A DNA stretch of 64,000 bases from Monocercomonoides exilis (Eukaryota; Preaxostyla; Oxymonadida; Polymastigidae), in assembly GCA_001643675.2 (NCBI GenBank), contig LSRY02000028.1, positions 62,001 to 126,000 of the forward strand, read 5' to 3'. Below are positions 37,001 through 46,329 of the stretch, in pieces. The number at the start of each line of letters is the position of its first letter. Position 1 is the first letter of the stretch. The notes beneath the pieces are model-generated. The model was not told where the DNA came from. It ran no database searches and was given only the letters and a program-made list of their open reading frames with translations. The position numbers and the translations under genes were made by a program.

Positions 37001-38283
37001 GAGATGCTTTGATAACAACAAATGGAGAAGTGTCATTGCTGAGAGTGAACTTTGCGTTCGATTCGAATTTCATCTCTTCGCATGAATCATTAATCTCTCC
37101 GGATGGAGGGATTTTTGAGATTATGAATTGTTCATTCACATCAAAGCAATTGATGGAAGAAGGAAATGCAGAATTTGCATATATTCCATTTCACATAATC
37201 AATATGGAAAAAGGAGAATTACAACTCATGGAATGTTCAATATCAAATCTCATTCTTCATGAATCTGCATTGCATCTTTCATCACCACTTCCATCAGTGA
37301 TTTATTCATTTATAATTTGCAATTCAACAATTTCTCGTTCTTTTGTTGAAATTATTGAATGTGGGAAATTGAGTATGGAAAAGTTAAATATTGAAAATAT
37401 CACAGTTGAAGGAGATGAAGAATCATTGATATCTTGTTTGTCAATGAGAAAGACAATTCAATTAGCAAATTGCACAATAGGAAAAGTGAGTTCAAACACC
37501 ACAAAAGGGAAATTGATGAAATTGGAGGATTGCACAGATGTGAAAATGGACAGTTGCATTTTTGATGGGAGTGCAAAGGAAAGAAATGAGCAACATTTGA
37601 ACGAGAAAGAAGAGATGTGCAGATGGGAAGGATCTCTTGTGGATATTGTGAAGAGTTCTATGATGATGAAAGTTTCAACATTATCAAATTCACCTGAAGG
37701 TGGAATAACAATGAGAGGTGGAAATGTGATTATTGAGAAAGGAGAGTTCATTGACAACAATCCATCAATTGAAGTATATCCATCACTGAGAAGAAACATC
37801 ATTTGTTCTGATTCTGGAACATTGAATATGATGAGTTTGAAAGGAGGAGATGGATTGAAGGATAATACTTCACTCTGGATGTTGAATGAAGGGTGCAGTT
37901 TTGAAGGGATTGTTTCTGAGAGAGATTCTCCATTTTTCATTCCTGTGCTGGAGAGTGTGGAGGCAAAAGAAGAGACAGATAGAATGAAGCTGACATTCAA
38001 AGGATTTCTTTTTGTTCCGTGCAATCTGTCATTCAGAGTTGTGAAGAGGAAGGGAGAAGAGAAAGAGATTGAAAAGCATGATTTTGATTCAAATGGATTC
38101 TTGTCAGAAAGAGAAGCAGAAGGAAGTGTGGAAAAAGATCTCATCAGCAATTGTAATGATGAAATAGAAATTAGTGCATATGTTTTATTTGGGAATACAG
38201 AATTTCCTTCATCAACTCAATCATTTATTCTGAAGAATGAAAGCGAAACATAGTCAAATGGAAATGAAAGGATTGTTGAAGGA

Positions 38284-39642
38284 GGAAAAGAAGGGAAATC
38301 TTATTGGTTATTGATTGTCATTGTGCTTGTTGTAATTCTGCTGATTGTTTTTGTTGTATCTGTTGTTCTGGCTGTTCGATGGAGAAAAGCGAAAAATGAG
38401 AACAAAGATCTGAGAGAGATTGTGAATGATAACATCAAAAAGGATCCGAAGGCGTTTGAGATGGTGACGATGGAGATGTCGCCTGAGGAGCAGTGGAGAA
38501 GAGCAGAGAGGGATGCAGAGAAGAAAAATGAAGAGAGGATAAAGAAAAAAATATATGAGACAAATATGGAACATTCAGAATCATCAGAGCATTTGTTGAG
38601 TGAATGTGGATCGACAGAAAATATCTTGGGAAGAGATTCAGACAAGATCCCAGAATGGGTACTGGAAGAAGTTGATGAGAAGGAGTGGGAGGATGAGATT
38701 CGAAAGCGAACTCCAACACCTTCCATTTCATCTAAGTCAACTTCTTCAACTACAGACACGGAAACCACATTTGTGCAAATTGAAGATATATGTCCAACCA
38801 CTTCGTCCATGTCGAATCTTGTGGATGCAATGGCCTGTTCATCGCCACATGAGAAGCTGATTGTGGATCTGAGGGATTCACTTTTCATGCTGCTGCATGG
38901 AAAAAATGAGAAGAAGGAGATGGCGATTGGCACCTTTCAGGAGAGGGAGCAGACGGCTGCTCAGATCCTGTTCTGGGTGGCGAATCTTGCGCTCCACTCC
39001 TTCGACGAAATGAACAACCCGCTCCAATCGTTGGCCAATCTGAGTCCGCACATTGTGCTGTTCTCGGAACATATGGTGATCTGCATTGTGATGCACTCCG
39101 ACTTCTCATCAGATGATAGTTCAGACTCATCATCCATCTCTTCATCAACTGTTGTGACTTCTGCAAGTGATGATGACGAAGATGAAGACTCTCTCCCCTC
39201 GTCTGCGTTTGAGGATGATGAATACAACAGGAAGGAGTGCCTGAGGTGGAAGGCACCTGAGCTGCTGATGAACAAGAAAATGGGGGCAACGAAGGAGTCA
39301 GTTGCGTTTTCGATAGGGATGATGCTTTGGGAGTGCCTGACTCTTCATGTTCCATTTGGAGAATATGAAGCTGTAACAGCTGGGGATAAAATAGTGAATG
39401 GGAAGAGGCCAAGCATGGAAGAAGTTCACTCGACTTTTGAGGGAATTGTGAAATCATCGTTTTCTGCCGAGCCATCAGATAGGCCTTCACTGACGGATTT
39501 AAAGAGAGAGTTTATTCAACGTTTTCCTTCGAGCTCGGCAATGATAACAATGTCCGATGCGATCGACGTAACATGCCTGAAAACCAGTCAATATATTATA
39601 AACAAAAGCGGAAGGATTGTCATTTTGGAACCAGATAGCTGA
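38284..39642 (+). other. Transmembrane segment and pseudokinase domain of the giant gene
   Basis: After the membrane span come a basic/acidic juxtamembrane coil (WRKAKNENKDLREIVND), a Ser/Thr/Glu linker, and from about 38840 a kinase-like fold. HEKLIVDLRDSLFMLLHG and AAQILFWVANLALHSF look like the helices before the catalytic loop. NLSPHIVLF stands where HRDLKPxNIL is expected. No DFG is seen: the stretch after it is MHSDFSSDDSS and then an acidic insert. The C-lobe is well kept (RWKAPELLMNKK as the APE motif, FSIGMMLWECLTLHVPFGE, and the closing Arg in DRPSLTDL). No Gly-loop or VAIK Lys was found. The domain therefore probably cannot phosphorylate and may signal as a scaffold. Confidence 0.7.
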
Positions 39643-40558
39643 AATTTTTTGCTTTGGAAGAATGAACGATTTCTTCAATAGACAAAGTCCGAATTGAACA
39701 TTTGTTCATTTTTAATGAATAATCGTAAAGAAGATTTATTATGCATTTGAAGTTTGTCGTTTTGTGTTTTGCTTTTTGTTTATGTTTGTTTGTATTTATA
39801 ACCATTTACAAAAATCTTGTTTTGTTTTCGCACACTAATTAATCTATATTATGATAATTATCATTTTTTTAATGTGAGTATACGTATTTTATTTCAATTG
39901 CACTTTTTGACTTGTTTTTAAAGAGCAAACTTAAATTATAAAAATTATATGAATTCACATGTTAATGCAATTTAGATATTCTTTATGTATTAATATATAT
40001 GTTCTTTTCTTTGTTATTATTCTATATACATGTATTGTGGAAATGGTTTTTTAATTGTCTAGCGTTAACATATATTTGTCTCCAATTATGAAGAAATTAT
40101 ATTCCCATTTCACATTTGTAATTAAAAAGCGTTAACGTGAGAAACAATTTTCTTTTAAGTTAATTAATTCAGATGTATAGCGATATGAAAAAAGAATTGT
40201 TTGATTTCTTGTATACGGCTGTTTTTTTAATGAGAATAAATTTGGTTTATATCTTTATTGACCGATCTTGAAAACTGATATTTTAAAAAAAGAACTGAAA
40301 GATTAGGTTAAAGATGCATTAACATTGTTATACTCTCATTAATCATTCAATCACTTCACTTTGACTTTGAGTTTTGATTACTATTTTTTTTTAAATAAAG
40401 AAACAAAAATTGTTTGAATGAAAAGAAATAACAGTTCATTTCATCGACATAGCTTTCATCCTTTGTTTTTTCTTTTGTGAAAAATAATCATTAATATAAT
40501 TATTCAAGAATTTAAAAGAAAATCATTAATTTTTGTTAATAAGTATAAAAAACAAAAT
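39643..40558. other. AT-rich intergenic region, no gene seen
   Basis: 916 bp of very AT-rich sequence with only short stop-broken frames. It should contain the 3' end of the giant gene. No repeat or RNA gene was recognised. Confidence 0.6.
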
Positions 40559-40564
40559 AAAAAA
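40559..40564 (-). terminator. RNA polymerase III terminator of tRNA-Asn
   Basis: A T6 run (read on the minus strand) four bases beyond the 3' end of the tRNA gene, as expected for Pol III termination. Confidence 0.7.
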
Positions 40565-40567
40565 CTC

Positions 40568-40639
40568 GGCCCGAGGCGGGCTCGAACCGCCGACCTTGTG
40601 GTTAACAGCCACACGCTCTGCCGACTGAGCCATCAGGCC
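40568..40639 (-). tRNA. tRNA-Asn (anticodon GTT)
   Basis: A 72-nt cloverleaf on the minus strand. The acceptor arm GGCCTGA pairs with TCGGGCC (one T-G pair). The D-arm contains TGGCTCAGTCGGCAGAGC (A box) and the T-arm is GGCGGTTCGAGCCCGCC (B box GGTTCGAGCCC). The anticodon stem TGTGG/CCACA encloses loop CTGTTAA, so the anticodon is GTT, at forward positions 40604-40606. There is no intron, and CCA is not encoded. It is the only tRNA gene I could find in the window. Confidence 0.95.
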
Positions 40640-40656
40640 TCTCCTTTAGAACCTGA

Positions 40657-40698
40657 TTGATTTTACTGAGTCACATTTTTGTGACTCAGTCAAATCAA
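40657..40698. repeat. Strong hairpin just upstream of tRNA-Asn
   Basis: ACTGAGTCACA and TGTGACTCAGT form a perfect 11-bp stem around a four-base T loop, and TTGATTT/AAATCAA extend the stem with a small imperfection. It lies 18 bp upstream of the tRNA 5' end. The same GTGACTGAGTCAC core recurs at 42368-42380. Role unknown. Confidence 0.75.
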
Positions 40699-40808
40699 TT
40701 TAAATCTGGTTTATTGAATTTCCCTCAATCTCACCAAGGGCGATATTGTGATTTTTGTGATCACAAAATGTGATCAAACATATTTTTGTTTTGTTTATAT
40801 TTTGATTT

Positions 40809-41675
40809 ATACCTCTGTGACATGACAAGAGAAAATTGAAAAAATGACAAAATGACTGACATGATATTTATGACTTGTCAAAAAGGGTTATTTATAACGA
40901 TTTCTTTATTCTCAATTACTGTAATAATAATTCGAAAATCGATATATAACTATTCTTATAATTTTGAAAAAATCAAAATTTTTATTAATTTGATCAAGTT
41001 CACAACATGTATTTTTTTTGACAGGAAATGTCAGTTGAGGAATACAGATATTGCATAAAATACCGGACATCGCACAAAATACCGGACAAGATCGATTTCA
41101 CAATAACTGCAAGAGGAATAATTCTATTAATTTTCCTCAAAATATATCTAAACAAACCTAACTCATTTGCCATACCGGGCATTCATTTCCGTGCAGACTG
41201 AATATTAAAAAAATAATTTTTAAAATCTCGAGAAATATGATTTTGTGTTTCTCCGAGATTTTAAAAATTATTTTTTTAATATTCAGTCTGCACGGAAATG
41301 AATGCCCGGTATGGCAAATGAGTTAGGTTTGTTTAGATATATTTTGAGGAAAATTAATAGAATTATTCCTCTTGCAGTTATTGTGAAATCGATCTTGTCC
41401 GGTATTTTGTGCGATGTCCGGTATTTTATGCAATATCTGTATTCCTCAACTGACATTTCCTGTCAAAAAAAATACATGTTGTGAACTTGATCAAATTAAT
41501 AAAAATTTTGATTTTTTCAAAATTATAAGAATAGTTATATATCGATTTTCGAATTATTATTACAGTAATTGAGAATAAAGAAATCGTTATAAATAACCCT
41601 TTTTGACAAGTCATAAATATCATGTCAGTCATTTTGTCATTTTTTCAATTTTCTCTTGTCATGTCACAGAGGTAT
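40809..41675. mobile_element. 867-bp near-perfect palindrome, long-TIR element (Mutator-like, non-autonomous)
   Basis: Arms 40809-41230 and 41254-41675 (422 bp each) are reverse complements about centre 41242, with a 23-bp loop. Equal centre points at several places show no indels. The ends are ATACCTCTGTGACATGACA and its complement. Flanks ATTTTGATTT and ATTTTGACAT match at 8 of 10 positions, consistent with a decayed 10-bp target duplication. The inner third of each arm carries the CCGGACAAGATCG sequence that forms the outer arms of the element at 53269. No transposase is present: frames inside are only mirrored short ORFs. Long TIRs with a 9-11 bp duplication point to Mutator-like elements (inference). 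Confidence 0.75.
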
Positions 41676-43364
41676 ATTTTGACATGTAAAATCATGTTGA
41701 TGTTTATTTTTTTGATATGTTGTTTGTCAAATTATGTATTTTTAGTATTTAACTATTTTTTTGTTGTTTTCTTATTTTGATTCTGGTTTTTTGAAACTTT
41801 AAAATTTCGCAATTGTGATTCAGTTGTTAACTTTTTTTGTTGAAATTGAGTCAAATTTGTTTATATATTGAACAAAAAACATTTTCATATTCTTTTTTTT
41901 GTAAATTATCAATGTTTATAAAAAATTTAACTTTTTTGTGTTTTCTTTACAGTAATGCGTTTCTTAATCAATCATTTTTTGATATTTTTTCATTTCGAAT
42001 GAAAAATAAAAAGAAAATATGATTTTTAAGCTTCTTTCGTTGTATTTTTTATTTTTTCGGAAAATTATTGAGAAATGTTAAAAACAAATGAAACAGGTTC
42101 TAAATGTTGAAAAATGAAATGAAAATTACTTATATCATTTTTATAAATCACCAATAATCGTTATCAAACAAAAACAATTTGAATTTCCAATGTTTTACAA
42201 AAAATATCAATAATTTTAATAAACTTACAAAATAAAAAACTTTTAAGAAAGAAAAATTATTAAATTCAATCAAAATGATAAAAAACAAAACTGAAATTAT
42301 CAATTTTTTTATTCATTTTTTTTTTAAATTTCTTTGATCATGGCACCCAGAATGGAAATGATCGGATGTGACTGAGTCACATCCAATTTGACTGCATCTT
42401 AATGGCATTAGATCGATCTTATTGGATGTTGACCAATCTAATGCCACTTGACGCAGTCAAATGAATTAAGTTCTATTAGTAATATTTTCAATATATAAAT
42501 GTATATTTTCACAAAATGAAAATTGAATTTTGATTTTTAAAAAAAAATTTTCTTTCGATATTATGAATAAATTTCTTAATAATAGATGAAATGTGAAATA
42601 AATTTGTTATTTCAAATAAATCGTGTTATTTCAAGTTTCAGCCACGAATTTTGAATTAACCCAGTTATTTCGAAATAACCAAAAAAAACTTAAATCTACT
42701 GAACGTTTTTTAAAATCATTGAATTGAAATATTTTTCATTGAAAAATGGTTTCAACAATGTTCTGAATTGTTTTTGTTTGTATTATTTCGTCTTCGAAAT
42801 TTTTATGTTTTGGTTTTTGTTCATAAAAAATAATATCAAAACATTTTTATTCTAATTTTCTATAATATGTCTTAATTTTTTTGAAAAGTGACATCAGATC
42901 ATAAATTTGACACATTGTGGTTAATACAAAGCCACTCCGTTTCCATTATTCTCATCAAAAACGTAAAAATTCACTATAATGCTTATCAGTTCTTTGCAAA
43001 CTTCTTTATTTAAATAAAACTCAAAATCAAAAAATTATATATCTTATATATTGATCAAAATCAAAATATTTGTTTTTCAAAGAAAAAGGGTTTCACTTGA
43101 TTGAACTTCTTTGCAATTATTTACAAATGAAATGTCCAAGGTGTGTATTGATTCTATTTCCTGATAAACTTGACTTTCAATGTTAAATAAAATTTTCTTT
43201 TGAATAGAATTTTTCATTTGCATTATGTACATGAACTTAACAGAAATGCGAAAATTGAACACACACATTCGATGCATCTGAAAATTAGATAAATATAGTG
43301 GTTTGTATTTTATTTTAACAAAAATATTTTAATTATTATTTTTTTATTCAATCATGCTTTATAA
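41676..43364. other. AT-rich intergenic region with a cruciform-forming cluster
   Basis: About 1.7 kb with no supported gene. Two palindromes stand out. GGATGTGACTGAGTCACATCC lies at 42364-42384. A nested stem follows at 42386-42462, with outer arms ATTTGACTGC/GCAGTCAAAT and inner arms TGGCATTAGAT/ATCTAATGCCA. The rest is low-complexity A/T sequence. Confidence 0.65.
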
Positions 43365-43397
43365 TTGAAAAGTTCACAGTTGATAGTTAACATTTGT

Positions 43398-44095
43398 CTC
43401 TTAAATGGCATAGAAGATAAAGATCTAAATACTTGTTCATTTACAGAATGTGGAAGCAGAACATCAGCCAACAGAGTGTCGATGATGTCATGCGCAGTAA
43501 AAGGAAATGAAGTGAAAGTGGAAGGCGGGATGTTTGAAGGGTGCTTTTGTTCGTCATCAAATGGATTTGGGGGAGGAATTCTTCTTCGATTATTGAATGA
43601 AAATCCGGATTTCCTGATTTCTTCTTCGTTTGGCATCAACACAGCCAAGTGGGGCAGAGACATTTTCGTCTTATCACCCAATCTGGAAAAAACAGCAAAA
43701 TCAGAAAACATCACATGTGTGACAGATTCTTTGGATTCTGTTGAGCAAGTGAGAGGATATGACAATGGAGACACGAGTTTGGCCATTCCTCTGTGCATCT
43801 ATCTCCTCCCCACCCCAGAAGAAGTATATGTGAGTAACACTGAGGCATCTGATCACTCACATTGTGGAATTGTTCAATTCCCTTGTCTGACCTTGAAGCA
43901 CTCCATCAAACGTCAAACAGGGCCAAAGAAAGTTATTGTGAGTGGAATGATTCAGATGAGCGATGAATTAGCTTTTGCTGAACAGAAACATGAAATCAGA
44001 GAAAATGATGATCAAAGTGGCTGGACAGTCTCTGATGTAGGTTCAACATCGAACTCAGCGATGATAACAGCAAGTAATGAAACAGAATTATTAAC
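43398..44095 (+). pseudogene. Fragment of a beta-helix ectodomain gene
   Basis: About 230 codons of the same family as the giant gene at 26104. NTCSFTECGSRTSANRV, GGMFEGCFCSS, NGFGGGILLRLL and KWGRDIFVLSP are followed by the cassette header EEVYVSN then HCGIVQFPCLTLKHSI. There is no start, signal peptide, membrane span or kinase. The frame runs on into a pyrimidine-rich low-complexity tract after about 44095, which is not family-like. It covers little more than one cassette, so it is a truncated copy, broken on both sides. Confidence 0.75.
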
Positions 44096-44099
44096 AATT

Positions 44100-44460
44100 A
44101 TCTTTTCTCTTTCATCTTCCCTTCCTCTTCACTCTATTTTCAATATCTCTTCATCATCATCTCTTCTTCTTCCTCTTCTTCTTTCACTTTTCCTTCATAT
44201 CGCCCCACCAATCATCATCCTCCTTTTTCTGCTTCTTCTTCTTCTTCTTCTTCTTCACCTTTTCTTCTTCTTCTTCTTCTACTACTTCTTCTTCTCTTTC
44301 TATCACCCCATCTTCTTCTTCTTCTTCCAAGCTCTTTTCTCTTCTCACTCTCCTTCTCCTCCTCTTCCTCCTCCTTATCCTAATTCATCATCATCTTCTT
44401 CCTCTTCCTCTTCAACATCCAACTTCTCCTCCTTCTCTGCTTCTTCCCATGCTGAAGTGC
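44100..44460. repeat. Pyrimidine (CTT/TCC)-rich low-complexity tract
   Basis: Almost pure C/T on the plus strand, mainly CTT and TCC units. It marks the boundary between the beta-helix fragment and the next decayed gene. Open frames across it are a by-product of composition. Confidence 0.7.
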
Positions 44461-46282
44461 TAAGCAAGACTCAAACTCTTTCTTGTTCTCCATTGAAGCT
44501 GATGCAATACATATACCCAATCAACTTTTCTTCTTTGCCCCGAGTTCCTTTGCAGCCGTCTTTTGTTCCGACCCGCTGGAATTCGAGTGTGCTTTCGTCG
44601 TCTGCATCTGTCAACCGCTTCTCTTCTGCCTCTGCTTCATTCAGCACATCTAAGAAGAGGTCTGTTCAGACACAGACACAGCAGACATTCGATGACGTGA
44701 GGCTGGTTGTGCAGACGAGAAAAATACTCCCAACAGCTCAGAATGCAAACTCTGTTGGTAATGCTTCGAGTAATTCCACTTCTTCCTCTCAGACCTCTTC
44801 TGCTTCGAATACTCAGCTGCAGTCACCCAGGCAGCCCAACAAGACACTAATTCCTGTGTCCACCACTCCCACTCGCATAACAATACAAACAGTGAATGAA
44901 TATTCTTTCACTCCAACCGGAAAAGGAGGAGAAGATATCCAGTTGCAGTCTGCGAACTCTGCGTTCAGTGTGATATCGACAAACAAGACGAAAGGATCGA
45001 CAAATCTGACACTTGCAACTCAATCTACTCAAATGCCACTTGGAAATTTAGCGTCTTCTTCCTCCTCCTCCCCTTCTTCTTCCTCTTCCTCATCTGCTTC
45101 TTCAATATCTACTTCTCCTTCATTGACAGTTTCCACCTTTGCCTCTGTCTCAGCCACTTCCCCCATCTTCCCTGCACCCGCCATCACTCTAACAACCACG
45201 TCAATGGCACGGATACACTCATCAACAGCGCACCGCTTTGAAATCAGTACCTCAAACACTTCATTTTCTACCACTTTTGCGTTAGCCACGCTTCGCTCAT
45301 TCTTTGATGACACATCGTATTCAGTGTCTGCATCTCTGTTGGCTCCGGCGATTGTGCTTGGGGGATCTTCAACTGCATCCATTGCATCTTCTTCTTCTTC
45401 GTCATCATCTTCTTCCCACCTTTATCTTCCTCTGCTTCTTCTTCCTTGGCCTCTCTGACTTCTCCAACATCTCTCGCTTCCTCCTCTTTCTCTGCTCTTC
45501 TTTCCTTCTCTCGGCCCATCCAGCAGATGTCTGCATCCACCTCGCCTGGCCCTGCACTCACCCTGCAACCTCAGCCTTCATCTCAGTCTCAGTCTCAATC
45601 TCAATCTTAATCATTGTCTTCCTCTTTGAACACGACATCTCTCCACACCCGCACTTCCTCAGCCACATCGTAGCAGTCACTCACACAGGCGAGCTCTCCC
45701 TCGCGTCAGTCTCATTTGGCTCAGCCAGAAAGCCTCCAACAATCTGCTGTTGTTGCAGCCCCAACAACCTCATCAAACTTACCAGCTGCAGTCACTTCGT
45801 CTGCTATCATCTCCACCACTTCCTCCTCATATCTTTCATCTGCTCTTTCTGCGCCTCTTTTCTCTTCCACAACTGATGTGCCGCTTCTCCTCGGCACATA
45901 CTCTCCATCTTCACACACCTCGTCGCAAAAGCGCTTCTTCTATTCTCCTTTTCGTCTGTTCAAATTCACCACTCATCTTGACGATGTACCACACCCGATG
46001 GCTTCGTCCCATTCGTCGCACAAGCGCTCTTCTTCGTCGCATCAGGAGATAAGGAGGCAGATGGAGCTGCGCAAAAACTGTAAAGCCAATAAAACAAGCA
46101 CATCGACGGGCAACTCATCAGAACACTCACATTTGACATACTATTCAAAGCAAGTGGTTCCAGAGATGCATGCGCTGAGGCTGATGAAGAGAGAGAAGAA
46201 GAGGAATGTGACGGATGAGATATTTGAGATGAAGAGGAGGATGAGAAGAAGGAACAGACGCTCAAAAAAGAATAGAAATTGA
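44440..46282 (+). pseudogene. Decayed Ser/Thr/Gln-rich gene, unrecognised
   Basis: Coding-like plus-strand sequence with a Ser/Thr/Ala/Gln bias, including QSPRQPNKTLIPVSTTP and TRITIQTVNEYSFTPTGKG, then poly-Ser. The frame changes near 45430. The new frame meets a TAA at about 45607 and a TAG at about 45671, then stays open to TGA at 46280, ending in a basic tail (LMKREKKRNVTDEIFEMKRR). No family was recognised. The two stops and the frame change suggest a dead gene, though introns cannot be excluded. It converges with the decayed minus-strand gene next to it. Confidence 0.4.
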
Positions 46283-46329
46283 CGACGACGAAGAGGAAGA
46301 GGAAGAGGAAGAGGAAGAGGAAGAAGAAG

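Larger units (their letters stand above)
26104..39642 (+). pseudogene. Giant beta-helix ectodomain receptor with pseudokinase tail, broken by four lesions
   Basis: The reading runs for about 13.5 kb (about 4,500 codons). The ATG at 26104 opens a signal-peptide-like start (MCFIALSIAALALEMC). The frame continues after a TGA at 26473-26475, then stays open to 35538. A frame change between about 35508 and 35540 and another between about 36245 and 36285 are needed. The third block, from about 36270, runs to a TAG at 38251-38253, and the same frame continues to the TGA at 39640. The ectodomain is Gly/Ser/Cys/Asn-rich with NGGGGxG and C-x-CG patterns typical of right-handed parallel beta-helix (pectin-lyase-like) surface proteins. 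One membrane span (YWLLIVIVLVVILLIVFVV, near 38310) is followed by a cytosolic kinase-like domain. It is probably a surface receptor or adhesin at the plasma membrane; the ligand is unknown. The four lesions argue for a recent pseudogene, but sequencing errors could give the same picture. Confidence 0.75.

Noticed and set aside
28436-37139. Many long minus-strand open frames opposite the giant beta-helix gene
   Set aside because: They are Ser/Pro/His/Leu-rich mirror images of Gly/Asn/Glu-rich coding sequence, have no motifs or splice logic, and change frame freely.
38182-38253. A 72-nt intron (GTTTTA to ACATAG) removing the TAG before the membrane span
   Set aside because: The phase fits, but the removed stretch contains SSTQSFILKNESE, which reads as genuine end-of-ectodomain sequence, and the donor is not of the usual type.
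40852-41632. Pairs of identical small ORFs on both strands
   Set aside because: They are the two copies of the same bases in the palindrome arms, with no coding signal.
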